Positions 50,638 to 60,738 are shown, counted from the first letter of the stretch. The stretch is DNA of 64,000 nt from Alphaproteobacteria bacterium (GCA_039980135.1 JBDXCV010000004.1:1-64000); one strand, 5' to 3'. Notes: generated from the letters alone by a model not told the origin. Program-made: numbers and translations.

Positions 50638-51098
50638 AGCGCTTTCACGGCGGCGAGCACATCTTCCGCGTGCCCCTTTACCTTGACCTTGCGCCAGATT
50701 TTTTGAACCACACCCTTGCCGTCGATCAGGAAAGTCGCGCGTTCGATGCCCATGAACTTGCGCCCGTACATGTTTTTTTCGACCCAGACTCCGTATCGCT
50801 CACACACATCGCCGTCTTCATCGCTGGCGAGTAAAAAGGGCAGATCATGCTTTGCCTTGAAGTTGTCGTGTCGCTTCACGCTGTCCTTGGAGACCCCGAC
50901 GATTTCCGCATCGATCTTCGAGAAATCCGGTGTCAGGTCGCGAAAATCACATGCTTCGGTGGTGCAGCCGGGAGTCGAATCCTTGGGGTAAAAATAGAGA
51001 ATGACCGGGCGGCCCTTCAGGTCCTTCAGGGCAACTTTGCCGTCACCGTCCGTTGGCATCGAAAATGCGGGCGCCTTGCCGCCTTCTTTCACACTCAT
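50634..51098 (-). CDS. bcp: Thioredoxin-dependent peroxiredoxin, Bcp/PrxQ type
   Basis: The 154-residue peroxiredoxin reduces peroxides with thioredoxin. The peroxidatic Cys is in YPKDSTPGCTTEACDFRD (Cys45), and Cys50, four residues further on in the same motif (CTTEAC), is the resolving Cys typical of the PrxQ class. No signal peptide is present, so it is cytosolic. The ATG at 51098 overlaps the glnE stop by one base. It stands in a chain glnE, bcp, DUF455, DMT exporter. Confidence 0.94.
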   Translation of the reverse strand: MSVKEGGKAPAFSMPTDGDGKVALKDLKGRPVILYFYPKDSTPGCTTEACDFRDLTPDFSKIDAEIVGVSKDSVKRHDNFKAKHDLPFLLASDEDGDVCERYGVWVEKNMYGRKFMGIERATFLIDGKGVVQKIWRKVKVKGHAEDVLAAVKAL

Positions 51099-54000
51099 TA
51101 TTCAGTCTCTCCGTTTGATTGGCTGATCTGCATGTCTTTGATGGCTTTGGCAGGGTCGGCGATGATGGCGTTGAAGTGAATATAGGTCCGTTGCGCGGTT
51201 TCGCGCACCAGTGCGTCGAGCGTTTCATAGTTCTCCACGCCGGCTGCGTTCGCCAGTTGCTGCTCGAGTGCGCGTGGAAAGGTTTCCGGGTCGTGTTTGC
51301 CTTCGAGCGTGAGACGAAGCAGGCCCTGAATCCGCCGCCAGAGGCTTGTCGCCGCGATGAGTTCTTCGGCGGCATCCGGAGCAAGAAATCCGGAATCGCG
51401 TAGTTTCGCAAACGCCGTCGTCGTGCCGGTGTCGAGAATTTCGGGGTTCTCATGTGCGTGACGGAGCTGAAGATACTGGGCGATAAATTCACAATCGACC
51501 AGTCCGCCACGCACATGCTTGACGCTCCAGGGGTTTTCGGTGCCGTTTTCCTTTGCCATCCGTTCCCGCATTTCCGCGACGGCGACGAGGAGATCGTCGG
51601 CCGGGCGTTCGATCGCGAGCGCGGTGTGCAATTCCGCTTCGATCCGTTTCTTGAAATCGGGGTCGGCGCAGACGACGCGCGCGCGGGTCAGCGCCAGATG
51701 CTCCCACGTCCATGCGCTTTCGCGTTGATAGGCGGCGAAGCTTTCGAGACTGATCGACAGCGGCCCTGCGTTGCCCGAAGGGCGCAAACGCATATCGACC
51801 TCATACAACCGGCCTTCCCCGGTCAACGCGGTCATGGCGTTGACCACCCGCTGCCCAAGACGCTGATAGTAGTGCGATATCGAAAGGGGCTTGGGTCCAT
51901 CCGACATGATCGGTGTGTCGTCGGCTGACGCGGGACTGTCGTAGAGGAAGACCAGATCGAGATCCGAGGTGGCAGAGAGTTCGCGGCCTCCCAGCTTTCC
52001 CAGCGCGAGGACGGCCAGGCCGCCGCCGGAACATTGACCATGTTGTGCGGCAAACTCCGCGATGATGGGCGGGAGCAAGGCCCGGATAGCCGTGTCGGCA
52101 ATATCCGAGTAGGCGCGGTCCGCCCGGTCGATATCTGTCTTGTTGCGCAGAATCTGAACGCCGACCTGGAACTTCGCATCATTGACCCAGCGCCGCGCGA
52201 TGTCGTGAATATCCTGCATGTCGTTGGCCTGGTCCATGCGCTCGGAAAGTTCCGCCGCCATCGCGTCCGCATCGGGCAGGCTGTCAAAGAAATCGGTGGC
52301 CAGGACGCCATCGAGGAGGAGCGGGTTCCGGCCGAGCCATTCGGCCATTCGCGGCGCGCCCCCTGTAATATCGGCTACCAGGGTCAGCAGGGACGGGTTT
52401 GCCTGAAACAGCGAAAAGAGCTGAACGCCCGAAGGCAAGCCGGCAATAAATTCGTTGAATCGCCGGAATGCGGCGTCCGGGTTTGCCGTGTTCGACAATG
52501 CCTCCAGGATCACGGGCATCAGTTCGGTCAGGATTTCACGCGAACGGGTGGTCCGGGTGGCGCGATGTCGCCCGTGGTGCCAGCCGCGAATTGCGGTCGA
52601 AATCGTTTCGGGGTCGGAGAAGCCCATGCCGCGCAAAGTGGTCAGCGTATCGGGATGATCCTCTCCGCCGGTGAAGACCAGTGTGCCGCTTCCGCCGAGC
52701 GATTCCGATTCTTCGAAGAGTTCGGCGTAGTGATTTTCGACCGTGCGCAAGGTGCGCATCAGTTCCGCCTCGAAGCTCTCACGGTCCGCATAGCCCATGA
52801 AAGCCGCGATGTCTTCCAGGTCCTCGGCGCTGTCGGGCAAGCTATGGGTCTGCTGGTCTTCGACCATCTGCAGACGATGCTCGAGCCGCCGCAGATACCG
52901 ATACGCCCCGATCATGTCTTGCGCGACCTCGGGCGCGACGCGCTCGGCCGTGACAAGGGCTTCGATGGACTTAATCGTGGATGGCGATCGCAGCTCGGGA
53001 TCGCGGCCGCCCCAGATGAGTTGCTGTGTCTGGGTAAAAAACTCGACTTCGCGAATTCCGCCGCGCCCCAGTTTGACGTTGTGGCCGGCGACGGCGACCG
53101 TGCTGCCGCCCTTGTGGGCATGGATTTGCCGCTTGATCGACTGAATATCGTCGATGGCTGCGAAATCCAGATGGCGCCGCCATATAAATGGCTGCAGGGC
53201 CTCCAGGAACCGTTCCCCGGCGGCGAGGTCTCCGGCCACGGGCCGCGCCTTGATCATCGCCGCACGCTCCCAGTTCTGTCCCAGACTCTCGTAGTAGGTT
53301 TCCGCGGCAAAAGTGGACAGCGCGACCGGTGTGGCGCCCGGGTCCGGGCGCAAACGCAAATCGGTGCGGAAGACATAGCCTTCGCCGGTGCGCTCATCCA
53401 TCAGCTTGACGAGTTCGCGGGTCATGCGCACCAGAACTTGCTGCATTTTTCCGTCATCCGCAGCGGATACGACATCCGGGTCGTACAGTACGATCAAGTC
53501 GATATCGCTGGAATAGTTGAGTTCGAATGCACCGAGTTTTCCCATGCCAAGGACGATGTAGCCGGACTCCGTCTCGGAGGAATCCGGATGGGACAGTTGC
53601 AGCCGGCCGCGCGCATGTTCCGCCGTCAGCAAATGACGGATCGCTGTCGAAAGGGCGGCGCCGCAGAACTGGCTCAGCCGTTCCGTGACCGTGGCCAGAG
53701 GCCAGATACCTGACAGGTCGGCCAATGCCGTAAGGAGGGCGACGCGCCGCTTTGCGCGACGCAATGCGACGCCGGTATCAGCGAAACTAGCGTGTGGATC
53801 GAATGTCGCAAGATCCTGCATTACACTGTCGAAGGCGTGATCGAACCCTTCATTGAAAATCAGCGGAACAAACGCGATATCGCGGACAAGACATTGACCG
53901 AGGAAACCGCTGTTTCCGAAGACGCCAGCGAGCAAGCCGTGCATGGCTTGATCGTCGGCAAGATCGTTGGCGATCGCCGAGACGGCAGGGTCATCCGACG

Positions 54001-54100
54001 CGGCAGCGGCGTCGCGAAAACGCTCCAGTCCCCGTTCCACCTTTTCGGGATCGGCGGGGCGCGGCAACTGGTCGGGATCTGGCGAGAATGCAAAGCTCAT
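51098..54100 (-). CDS. glnE: Bifunctional glutamine synthetase adenylyltransferase / deadenylase
   Basis: GlnE adenylylates glutamine synthetase when nitrogen is plentiful and deadenylylates it under PII control. The 1000-residue protein has two nucleotidyltransferase domains. The N-terminal one (removase) contains GMGKLGAFELNYSSDIDLIV with Asp199 and Asp201; the C-terminal one (transferase, from about residue 680) has LGKLGGRELSATSDLDLVFL. Length is typical. I take the ATG at 54100 (MSFAFSPDPDQL), though an in-frame GTG at 54124 would add eight residues. It is divergent from the AsmA-like gene. Confidence 0.94.
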   Translation of the reverse strand: MSFAFSPDPDQLPRPADPEKVERGLERFRDAAAASDDPAVSAIANDLADDQAMHGLLAGVFGNSGFLGQCLVRDIAFVPLIFNEGFDHAFDSVMQDLATFDPHASFADTGVALRRAKRRVALLTALADLSGIWPLATVTERLSQFCGAALSTAIRHLLTAEHARGRLQLSHPDSSETESGYIVLGMGKLGAFELNYSSDIDLIVLYDPDVVSAADDGKMQQVLVRMTRELVKLMDERTGEGYVFRTDLRLRPDPGATPVALSTFAAETYYESLGQNWERAAMIKARPVAGDLAAGERFLEALQPFIWRRHLDFAAIDDIQSIKRQIHAHKGGSTVAVAGHNVKLGRGGIREVEFFTQTQQLIWGGRDPELRSPSTIKSIEALVTAERVAPEVAQDMIGAYRYLRRLEHRLQMVEDQQTHSLPDSAEDLEDIAAFMGYADRESFEAELMRTLRTVENHYAELFEESESLGGSGTLVFTGGEDHPDTLTTLRGMGFSDPETISTAIRGWHHGRHRATRTTRSREILTELMPVILEALSNTANPDAAFRRFNEFIAGLPSGVQLFSLFQANPSLLTLVADITGGAPRMAEWLGRNPLLLDGVLATDFFDSLPDADAMAAELSERMDQANDMQDIHDIARRWVNDAKFQVGVQILRNKTDIDRADRAYSDIADTAIRALLPPIIAEFAAQHGQCSGGGLAVLALGKLGGRELSATSDLDLVFLYDSPASADDTPIMSDGPKPLSISHYYQRLGQRVVNAMTALTGEGRLYEVDMRLRPSGNAGPLSISLESFAAYQRESAWTWEHLALTRARVVCADPDFKKRIEAELHTALAIERPADDLLVAVAEMRERMAKENGTENPWSVKHVRGGLVDCEFIAQYLQLRHAHENPEILDTGTTTAFAKLRDSGFLAPDAAEELIAATSLWRRIQGLLRLTLEGKHDPETFPRALEQQLANAAGVENYETLDALVRETAQRTYIHFNAIIADPAKAIKDMQISQSNGETE

Positions 54101-54132
54101 GAGGGCCGCTTGATTTTCACGCACACTGCTGT

Positions 54133-57100
54133 ATGGCGTGGGGGACGGTCAAGCGCTCTCGCTTGGCCGCGTCGGGCTTTACGAAAGGTCCCCCATTGAT
54201 CGTCCGAAGCTCTCGATGGTTGCTGTTGTTTTTCGCCGCCGCCCTTGTTGGATTGGCGATGATCTTCAGCGTTTTGATCTGGCAACTCAGCCGCGGTCCC
54301 ATCAGCCTCAGTTTTCTGACGCCGCTCATCGAACGCGCATTGGACACGGGGCGCGGCAACGCCAGCATTCGCCTGCACGATACGATTCTGACATGGGCTG
54401 CCGACGAGCGAGAACTGGACATCCGTGCCGTCGGGCTGCAGTTCGTCGATTCGAGTGACAGCGTTCGCGCAACGATCCCGGAGATGTCGGTCAAGTTCAG
54501 CGGCCGGGCTTTGATGCGGGGCCTCGTGGCGCCGACCAGCCTGGAATTGTTCGGCCCGCGCGTACGGGTCGTCCGCGAAGCCAATGGCGATATCAGCATG
54601 GATATCGGCAATAGCCCGCAAGCGGATGGCGGCCCGGCAACATCGCCGGGGTTGATCGAAGAACTTCTGCAAGTGCCCAACCCCGATCTGGCGAGCGGTT
54701 ATCTGACGCGTGTGGCGGTGCGCAGCGCATTGATCGAGTTCGATGATTTTCAACGCGGAATGCGATTGCGCACGCCGCGCGCGAACGTCGCGCTCGTGCG
54801 GGACGCCGAAGGGATTAGTGCCGAGGGGTCCGTTGTATTCGGCGAGTCGGACAAGGCTATTCGCGCCGATCTGTCGGGAATTTACCGCGTCGAGTCCGGT
54901 GCGACCGAACTCGGATTAGTGTTTAGCGACGTGGCGCCGGCCACACTGTCGCAGTTCGCGCCGGAACTCGAACCGCTCGCCCAACTCGACACCCTGCTCG
55001 AGGGTACGCTGACATTGTCCCTGGATTCCGATTTGGAGCCGTCGGGTATGAGCGTTGACGTGCGCGCAGGCGCGGGCCGGGTCCATCTCGACACAATGTT
55101 CGATGAGCCTGTTCCGTTTGATGCCGGAAATTTTCGTGTGCGCTCGGAACGTGGCTTCAATGCGTTCGTGCTTGAGAACGCACATCTCGAAATGGGTTCA
55201 TCGACCATTTTGCTGAATGGCACCGCGCGTCATGTGCTCGATCAGTGGAACTTGGGCGTCATCGCCGAGGTGCGCAGCCTTCCGGTCAACTCGATCGAGA
55301 CCTATTGGCCGGCGGAGGTCGAGCCCAACGTGCGTTCCTGGGTTACCGAAAATCTGAGAGACGGGCATGTCGACAGCGCCGTTTTGCGCGTACGTGCAAA
55401 GGTCCCGGAGGCGGCGCCGGCCGATGCCGAGGTTCTGGATTTTGACGGCGAAATACGGTTTCGGGGCACGGCCGTGCACTACCTGCGACCCTTGCCGCCC
55501 GTGCGCGATGTGTTCGGCGTCGCACGCTTCGACACACGAGCTTTCAATATTGATCTCGGTGGTGGAACGCTGCGCGATCTCGTGGCCGAGTCCGGCAGGG
55601 TCGAGATCCTGGGTCTTGATGGCCCGCCCCGGGGCGAAAGCATCAAGATCGAGGTGACGATCTCCGGACCCGTGCGCGATGCATTGGAAATTCTGGATGC
55701 GGAGCCGCTTGGCTTCATCTCGGGATTCGGGCTTGATCCCGGGCGCACCAGCGGCAGTCACCGGACGAACGCCGTTTTCGCCTTTCCGCTTCTCGATGAT
55801 GTCCTGATAGATCAGATTGCCGTCGCGACGGCGTCGCGGTTGGTGGAATTCGGTGCCGAGGATGCCGTGTTCGAGTTGCCGGTCACCGAAGGCGATTTGA
55901 CGCTGAATGTGAATCGCGACGGGATGGAAGTCAGCGGCACCGCCGCGATCGGTCGTGTGCCGGTTGGTCTGACCTGGAGCGAACGCTTCGAAGAAGGGGA
56001 TACCGTTCGCACCCGTTACAAGGTGCGGGCCAATCTCGACGATGCGGCCCGTGCCGAGTTGGGATTGGACGGCATTCCGTTCGTGTCCGGCCCGGCGGGG
56101 CTGGGGCTGACATACGCCATTGGCTGGGACGGCACGGCGGTCGGGGCGGCTGAAATTGATCTCACCGACGTAACGGTGGATCTGGATCCATTCGGTTGGA
56201 TGAAGCTGCCGGGAGAAGAGGGGCGGGCGTTTGTCCGGTTCCTGGTGCAGGACCAGGTGCTGACCTCCATGCCCGAGCTTTCGGTGCGTGCAGGCGATCT
56301 GGAAATCGATGGCGCGGGTCTTTTCAGACAGGGCGGCGACGGCCCGGAATTGCAGCGATTGACGCTTGAGCGCCTGGTCTTCGGCGAGACGGATGCTTTC
56401 GTGAATATCGAGTTGCCCGACGGCGTGCCGCAGGTCATTTCGGTGGGTGGTGCCGCGCTTGATCTGCGCCCTGTCATGGAAGGCCTGTTCGAGGAATCGG
56501 AAGAAAGCGATGACGACGAAGCGATGCGGATCGTGATCAGTGAACAATCGCCAGTCGGCGAAATTCGCCTCGGCGAAGAAACACGATTACTGGGCGCCTT
56601 CGGCACGTTCTTCAATGACGGCACTGACTGGAACGATGTTGACCTGCGTGCGCGGCTTTCGCAGGGCGGACGCATATTTCTGCGGGTCGAACCATTGGAT
56701 GGTGTGCGGCGCCTGAACTTCGAATCCGACGATGCCGGTGGCGTTTTGAGTGCGCTGGACTGGATCGATACAATTCGTGGCGGCGAGATGCGCGTGCAGG
56801 GACAGATGTCCGGCTCGGGCGATGAAGAAGTAATCACCGGCCAACTGGACATGCAGAACTTTCTGCTCACGGAGGGCCCGGTGGGCGCCCAGATCCTGGC
56901 ACTCACGTCATTTTCGGGGATCGCCGATGTGCTCGGCGGGCAGGGGCTCACATTCCGGCGGGTCGAAGTTCCGTTCACGCTCACGGACAGCGAAATCATC
57001 ATCAAGGAAGGTAAGGCGCGCGGCGCGGATATCGGCATTCTGGCAAGCGGCCGGATCGACCGGGTAACCGACCAGCTGGAGTTGACGGGAGAAATTGCGC

Positions 57101-57354
57101 CGGCCTACACCCTGAATTCTCTGCTCGCGAACATTCCGTTGATCGGGACTGTGTTGTCCGGCGGGGCGGACGGCATTTTCGCGGCGACGTTCCGGGTCAG
57201 CGGCTCGATAGACGATCCCGACGTATCGGTGAATCCCCTGTCGGTGCTGACGCCGGGATTTGTGCGCCGTTTGCTGACGGGCTTCGGCCGTGAGGATGGC
57301 CCCGGGGCGGGCAACGACGAAGAACTCGAGCCGTCCGCCGACGAAGGCGGTTGA
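54133..57354 (+). CDS. YhdP/AsmA-like large envelope protein (DUF3971 and AsmA C-terminal region)
   Basis: The 1073-residue protein has one N-terminal membrane helix (about 29-48) and a very long periplasmic beta-rich part without enzyme motifs. The DUF3971 region is around 230-560, and the C-terminal AsmA-like region includes FSGIADVLGGQGLTFRRVEV and AYTLNSLLANIPLIGTVLSG, hallmarks of YhdP relatives. In E. coli YhdP, TamB and YdbH supply phospholipids to the outer membrane. The start at 54133 is only 32 bp from the divergent glnE ATG. It is the second AsmA-type giant in the window. Confidence 0.88.
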   Translation: MAWGTVKRSRLAASGFTKGPPLIVRSSRWLLLFFAAALVGLAMIFSVLIWQLSRGPISLSFLTPLIERALDTGRGNASIRLHDTILTWAADERELDIRAVGLQFVDSSDSVRATIPEMSVKFSGRALMRGLVAPTSLELFGPRVRVVREANGDISMDIGNSPQADGGPATSPGLIEELLQVPNPDLASGYLTRVAVRSALIEFDDFQRGMRLRTPRANVALVRDAEGISAEGSVVFGESDKAIRADLSGIYRVESGATELGLVFSDVAPATLSQFAPELEPLAQLDTLLEGTLTLSLDSDLEPSGMSVDVRAGAGRVHLDTMFDEPVPFDAGNFRVRSERGFNAFVLENAHLEMGSSTILLNGTARHVLDQWNLGVIAEVRSLPVNSIETYWPAEVEPNVRSWVTENLRDGHVDSAVLRVRAKVPEAAPADAEVLDFDGEIRFRGTAVHYLRPLPPVRDVFGVARFDTRAFNIDLGGGTLRDLVAESGRVEILGLDGPPRGESIKIEVTISGPVRDALEILDAEPLGFISGFGLDPGRTSGSHRTNAVFAFPLLDDVLIDQIAVATASRLVEFGAEDAVFELPVTEGDLTLNVNRDGMEVSGTAAIGRVPVGLTWSERFEEGDTVRTRYKVRANLDDAARAELGLDGIPFVSGPAGLGLTYAIGWDGTAVGAAEIDLTDVTVDLDPFGWMKLPGEEGRAFVRFLVQDQVLTSMPELSVRAGDLEIDGAGLFRQGGDGPELQRLTLERLVFGETDAFVNIELPDGVPQVISVGGAALDLRPVMEGLFEESEESDDDEAMRIVISEQSPVGEIRLGEETRLLGAFGTFFNDGTDWNDVDLRARLSQGGRIFLRVEPLDGVRRLNFESDDAGGVLSALDWIDTIRGGEMRVQGQMSGSGDEEVITGQLDMQNFLLTEGPVGAQILALTSFSGIADVLGGQGLTFRRVEVPFTLTDSEIIIKEGKARGADIGILASGRIDRVTDQLELTGEIAPAYTLNSLLANIPLIGTVLSGGADGIFAATFRVSGSIDDPDVSVNPLSVLTPGFVRRLLTGFGREDGPGAGNDEELEPSADEGG

Positions 57355-57370
57355 TGCGCGCGACTGGGTT

Positions 57371-58624
57371 CTAAACCGGGCGGACCAGCGCGTGGCGCTT
57401 CTTGCCCGCCGAAAGCTTGATCACCCCGTCCGGATTGATGGCATCGACGCCGACTTCATGGGTTTCCGCGTTAATGGCGACGTCGTTGATGCGTGCGCCA
57501 CCGCCCTTGATGAGCCGCCGCGCTTCACTGTTTGACGATGCCAGACCCGCGCGGGCCATCAGTGCAAAAAGTGCGATCCCGGCTTCGAGTTCGCTGCGCG
57601 GCAGGTCGGTCGTCGGAAGTCCCTCTGCCGTCACGCCCGATTCGAATGTTTGCTCCGACGTCTGCGCTGCGCGATCAGCCGCGTCCGCGCCGTGCAGCAT
57701 GCGGGTGGCAGCATCGGCGAGGATTTTCTTTGCCTCGTTGATTTCTGCACCTTCGAGCGCCTCCAGGCGGGCGATTTCGTCGAGCGGCAAGTCGGTGAAC
57801 AGCTTCAGGAACCGACCGACATCGGCGTCCTCGGTGTTTCGCCAGAACTGCCAATAGTCATATGGCGCGAACTTGTCCGCCTTGAGCCAGACCGCCCCCT
57901 CGGCCGTCTTGCCCATCTTCGCGCCGGACGCCGTCGTGATCAGCGGTGTGGTCAGTCCGTAAAGTTCCTTTTCGGCAATCCGCCGGCCGAGATCGATCCC
58001 GTTGACGATGTTGCCCCACTGGTCCGAGCCGCCCATCTGCAGGGCACAATCATGCCGCCGGGCCAACTCGACAAAGTCATAGGCCTGCAGGATCATGTAG
58101 TTGAATTCGAGGAAGGTCAGCGGTTGCTCGCGATCGAGGCGCATTTTGACGGAATCGAAAGTCAGCATCCGGTTGATGGTGAAATGGCGACCGATCTCGC
58201 GCAGCAGCGGGATGTATTCGAGGGCGTCGAGCCAGTCGGCGTTGTTGACCATGATCGCATCGGCGGCACCGTCGCCGAAGGAGACGAAGCTGTCGAAGGT
58301 CTGCCGGATCGACGCAATGTTCGCGGCGATCTTTTCGTCGGTCAGAAGCTGGCGGGCTTCGTCCTTACCGGACGGGTCACCGATTTTCGTGGTGCCGCCG
58401 CCCATCAGGACGATCGGGCGATGGCCGGTCGCCTGCAACCAATGCAGCATCATGATCGATACGAGGTTGCCGATATGCAGGCTGTCGGCGGTCGCGTCAT
58501 AGCCGACATAGGCCGTAATGATGCCTTCCGACGCACGCTTGTCGAGGGCATCGAGGTCCGTGCATTGATGCAGGTAACCGCGTTCGGTCAGGGTCTGGAT
58601 AAAGTCTGATTTATAGTCGGGCAT
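57371..58624 (-). CDS. tyrS: Tyrosyl-tRNA synthetase
   Basis: The 417-residue class I synthetase charges tRNA-Tyr. The HIGH-type motif is HIGN (50-53) in [14 protein letters not shown], the tyrosine pocket includes [10 protein letters not shown], and the KMSKS-type motif reads KMGKT (236-240). [20 protein letters not shown] lies in the catalytic core, and an S4-like RNA-binding domain occupies the last 70 residues ([20 protein letters not shown]). It is of the bacterial TyrRS-S type by length. It converges on the YhdP-like gene and is divergent from anmK over 100 bp. Confidence 0.96.
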   Translation of the reverse strand: MPDYKSDFIQTLTERGYLHQCTDLDALDKRASEGIITAYVGYDATADSLHIGNLVSIMMLHWLQATGHRPIVLMGGGTTKIGDPSGKDEARQLLTDEKIAANIASIRQTFDSFVSFGDGAADAIMVNNADWLDALEYIPLLREIGRHFTINRMLTFDSVKMRLDREQPLTFLEFNYMILQAYDFVELARRHDCALQMGGSDQWGNIVNGIDLGRRIAEKELYGLTTPLITTASGAKMGKTAEGAVWLKADKFAPYDYWQFWRNTEDADVGRFLKLFTDLPLDEIARLEALEGAEINEAKKILADAATRMLHGADAADRAAQTSEQTFESGVTAEGLPTTDLPRSELEAGIALFALMARAGLASSNSEARRLIKGGGARINDVAINAETHEVGVDAINPDGVIKLSAGKKRHALVRPV

Positions 58625-58724
58625 GTCTTCTCAACCGGCCTGGCGGGCAAAGCGGGCGTTCACTAACACATCTGGGGCGTCAGCGTGTATATCTTCACAA
58701 CGCATGAGATAGGGGATTCGCGGC

Positions 58725-59828
58725 ATGAGCGCGAGTGAGAGCTGCCTCGCGGTGGGCCTGATGAGCGGTACATCGATGGATGGAATCGATGCGGCCCTGA
58801 TCCGGACGGACGGGATGACGGCGTTCGAGCCCGTCGCACAGCTTGACCAACCCTATGATCCCGAATTTCGCGCGCAGCTTCGCGCCGCCGTTGGCATTGC
58901 AGGCGCCCATGATGATGTCGCTGCCGAATTGACTGCGCGTCATGTCGCAATCGTTCGCGAGCTTTTGACAATGGCCGGTGTATCGAGCGAATCAATTTCG
59001 GTGATGGGTTTTCACGGCCACACGGTGTTTCACGATCCGGCCCATGGCCGCACGGTTCAGATCGGCGATGGGCAAACGCTAGCCTGCGAGACCCGGGTCG
59101 ACGTGGTCGCCGATTTCAGGGCCGCCGACATGGCCGCCGGCGGCCAGGGCGCGCCGTTTGCCCCGCTGTTTCATTTGGCACGCGCGCCGTCGGACCGCCC
59201 GGTCTGTTTTCTGAATATCGGCGGCGTCGCCAATCTGACCTGGATCGGTGACGGCGCCGGCGCCGGGCAGGACAATCCGTTCGAGCATATCCGCGCCTTC
59301 GACACCGGGCCAGGCGGGGCCTTGATTGATGATTGGGTGCACCAACGCACCGGCGAGCCCTTTGATTTGGATGGGCGACTGGCCGCGGCCGGACGCGTTG
59401 ATCGGGCGGTCCTCGCCAAGCTTCTCGGCAACGACTATTTCCGGATACCCCCACCCAAGTCGCTCGATCGCGACGCGTTCGATTTATCGCCCGTCAATGG
59501 GCTGAGTGTCGAAGACGGCGCGGCGACCCTGACCGCATTTACCGCCGAGGCTGTGTCGCGCGCGGTGCCGCATCTGCCCCAGCAACCCGTCCGCTGGCTG
59601 GTGACAGGCGGGGGACGCAAGAACCCGACCCTGATGGACTGGCTCGGAAAATCTCTTGGCGTGTCGGTTGTGCCCACGGAGGCAGCCGGCATCGATGGCG
59701 ATGCGATGGAGGCGCAGGCCTTCGCCTATCTCGCCGTCCGAAGCCTGCGCGGGTTGCCGTTGAGCGGTCCCACGACGACGGGCGTGGCAAAACCCACGAC
59801 CGGCGGGCAGCTTTTCAGGGCAGCTTAG
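58725..59828 (+). CDS. anmK: Anhydro-N-acetylmuramic acid kinase
   Basis: AnmK phosphorylates and opens 1,6-anhydro-MurNAc released in cell-wall recycling. The 367-residue protein starts MSASESCLAVGLMSGTSMDG, with GLMSGTSMDGID at about 11-22 as the phosphate loop. VMGFHGHTVFHDP, NIGGVANLTWIGDG, FDTGPGGALIDDWV and VTGGGRKNPTLMDWL follow. All match the family. Its last four bases overlap the convergent alpha/beta hydrolase gene. Confidence 0.95.
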   Translation: MSASESCLAVGLMSGTSMDGIDAALIRTDGMTAFEPVAQLDQPYDPEFRAQLRAAVGIAGAHDDVAAELTARHVAIVRELLTMAGVSSESISVMGFHGHTVFHDPAHGRTVQIGDGQTLACETRVDVVADFRAADMAAGGQGAPFAPLFHLARAPSDRPVCFLNIGGVANLTWIGDGAGAGQDNPFEHIRAFDTGPGGALIDDWVHQRTGEPFDLDGRLAAAGRVDRAVLAKLLGNDYFRIPPPKSLDRDAFDLSPVNGLSVEDGAATLTAFTAEAVSRAVPHLPQQPVRWLVTGGGRKNPTLMDWLGKSLGVSVVPTEAAGIDGDAMEAQAFAYLAVRSLRGLPLSGPTTTGVAKPTTGGQLFRAA

Positions 59829-60538
59829 TCTTTGTCGTCGTCGTCGGCCTCTTCGGCGTCATCCAGATCCTCGATTTCGGCCGCAAGTGCGGCCTCGATT
59901 TCCGCCGTTCGCCGGTCGAGGTAACCGCTCACGGTTTTCTCAAGTTCGTCCAGATGTTCATTGTAGAAATGGGTGGCGCCCTTGAGAACCTGGAAATCGA
60001 TGATCACGTCCTTCTGCTTCGCGAGCTTTGCAATCAGGTCGGTCACCGATTCCTGAGGAACGATGTCGTCCTTGTCGCCATGGGTGATCAAGCCGGAGGC
60101 CGGGCAGGGCGCGAGGAACGAGAAGTCATACATGTTGGCGGGTGGTGACACCGATAGGAAACCCGTTATCTCGGGACGCCGCATCAGTAACTGCATGCCG
60201 ATCCAGGCGCCGAACGAAAATCCGCCGACCCAGCACATCGGGGCGTCTCGGTTCTGTGTCTGCAGCCAGTCGAGGGCCGATGCGGCATCCGAGAGTTCGC
60301 CTTCGCCGCGGTCGAAGCTGCCCTGGCTACGCCCGACGCCGCGAAAGTTGAATCGAAGGGTCGCAAATCCGCGTCGGACAAACATCTGATAGAGCTGATA
60401 AACGACCTTGTTGTTCATCGTGCCGCCATGCTGCGGGTGCGGATGCAGCAGCAGGGCGATCGGAGAATTCGGAACTTTTGCCGGATAGTAACGGCCTTCG
60501 AGACGACCTTCGGGGCCGTTGATGATCACTTCAGGCAT
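59825..60538 (-). CDS. Alpha/beta hydrolase with acidic C-terminal tail
   Basis: The 237-residue protein is of the short HPHPQHGGTMNNKVV type found beside sulfur-assimilation genes in alphaproteobacteria. The nucleophile elbow is GGFSFGAWIG, acid HGDKDDIVP and His in GATHFYNEHLDE. The last 18 residues are acidic (EIEDLDDAEEADDDDKD). The substrate is unknown. The ATG at 60538 gives MPEVIINGPEGRLEGRYYPA; an in-frame codon at 60628 would add 30 residues unlike the family and is rejected. It diverges from cysE across 200 bp. Confidence 0.85.
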   Translation of the reverse strand: MPEVIINGPEGRLEGRYYPAKVPNSPIALLLHPHPQHGGTMNNKVVYQLYQMFVRRGFATLRFNFRGVGRSQGSFDRGEGELSDAASALDWLQTQNRDAPMCWVGGFSFGAWIGMQLLMRRPEITGFLSVSPPANMYDFSFLAPCPASGLITHGDKDDIVPQESVTDLIAKLAKQKDVIIDFQVLKGATHFYNEHLDELEKTVSGYLDRRTAEIEAALAAEIEDLDDAEEADDDDKD

Positions 60539-60632
60539 ATCTTGTTTCCATTCCGCCGATGACGCGCGGCAAATCACTGAGCTATGGAATCGGATAATTG
60601 CGTCCCGATTCCCAAGGACTTGAGCCAAATAC

Positions 60633-60661
60633 TTGACCAGTTTACTCGGACATCATATATC
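60633..60661 (+). promoter_or_regulatory. Sigma70-type promoter of cysE-iscR-desulfurase operon
   Basis: TTGACC (60633-60638), 17 bases and TATATC (60656-60661) form a good promoter in the 200-bp gap between the divergent hydrolase and cysE. The spacer includes TTTACTCGGAC. It is in the right place for autoregulation by the IscR encoded downstream, but I cannot match the spacer to a proven IscR site. Confidence 0.55.
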
Positions 60662-60672
60662 CCGATTTCAGG

Positions 60673-60686
60673 CACGCCACGGCGTG
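60673..60686. repeat. Inverted repeat after the cysE promoter
   Basis: CACGCC, AC, GGCGTG is a perfect inverted repeat starting 12 bases after the -10. The position fits an operator or a small leader hairpin, but the binding protein is unknown. Confidence 0.4.
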
Positions 60687-60711
60687 GTCAATCCGGCGAG
60701 ATGAGCGATGC

Positions 60712-60721
60712 AGAGCGCTCT
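60712..60721. repeat. 10-bp palindrome ahead of cysE
   Basis: AGAGCGCTCT is a perfect palindrome 18 bp before the cysE ATG. It may be a regulator half-site pair or coincidence. No function is assigned. Confidence 0.3.
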
Positions 60722-60738
60722 ATATCATAAAGGTCGAC

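Noticed and set aside
52034-53713. 559-codon plus-strand frame inside glnE
   Set aside because: glnE is unambiguous on the other strand; this frame is its shadow.
55198-56547. 449-codon minus-strand frame inside the YhdP-like gene
   Set aside because: Low-complexity, no domain, and the plus-strand gene shows clear family C-terminal motifs.
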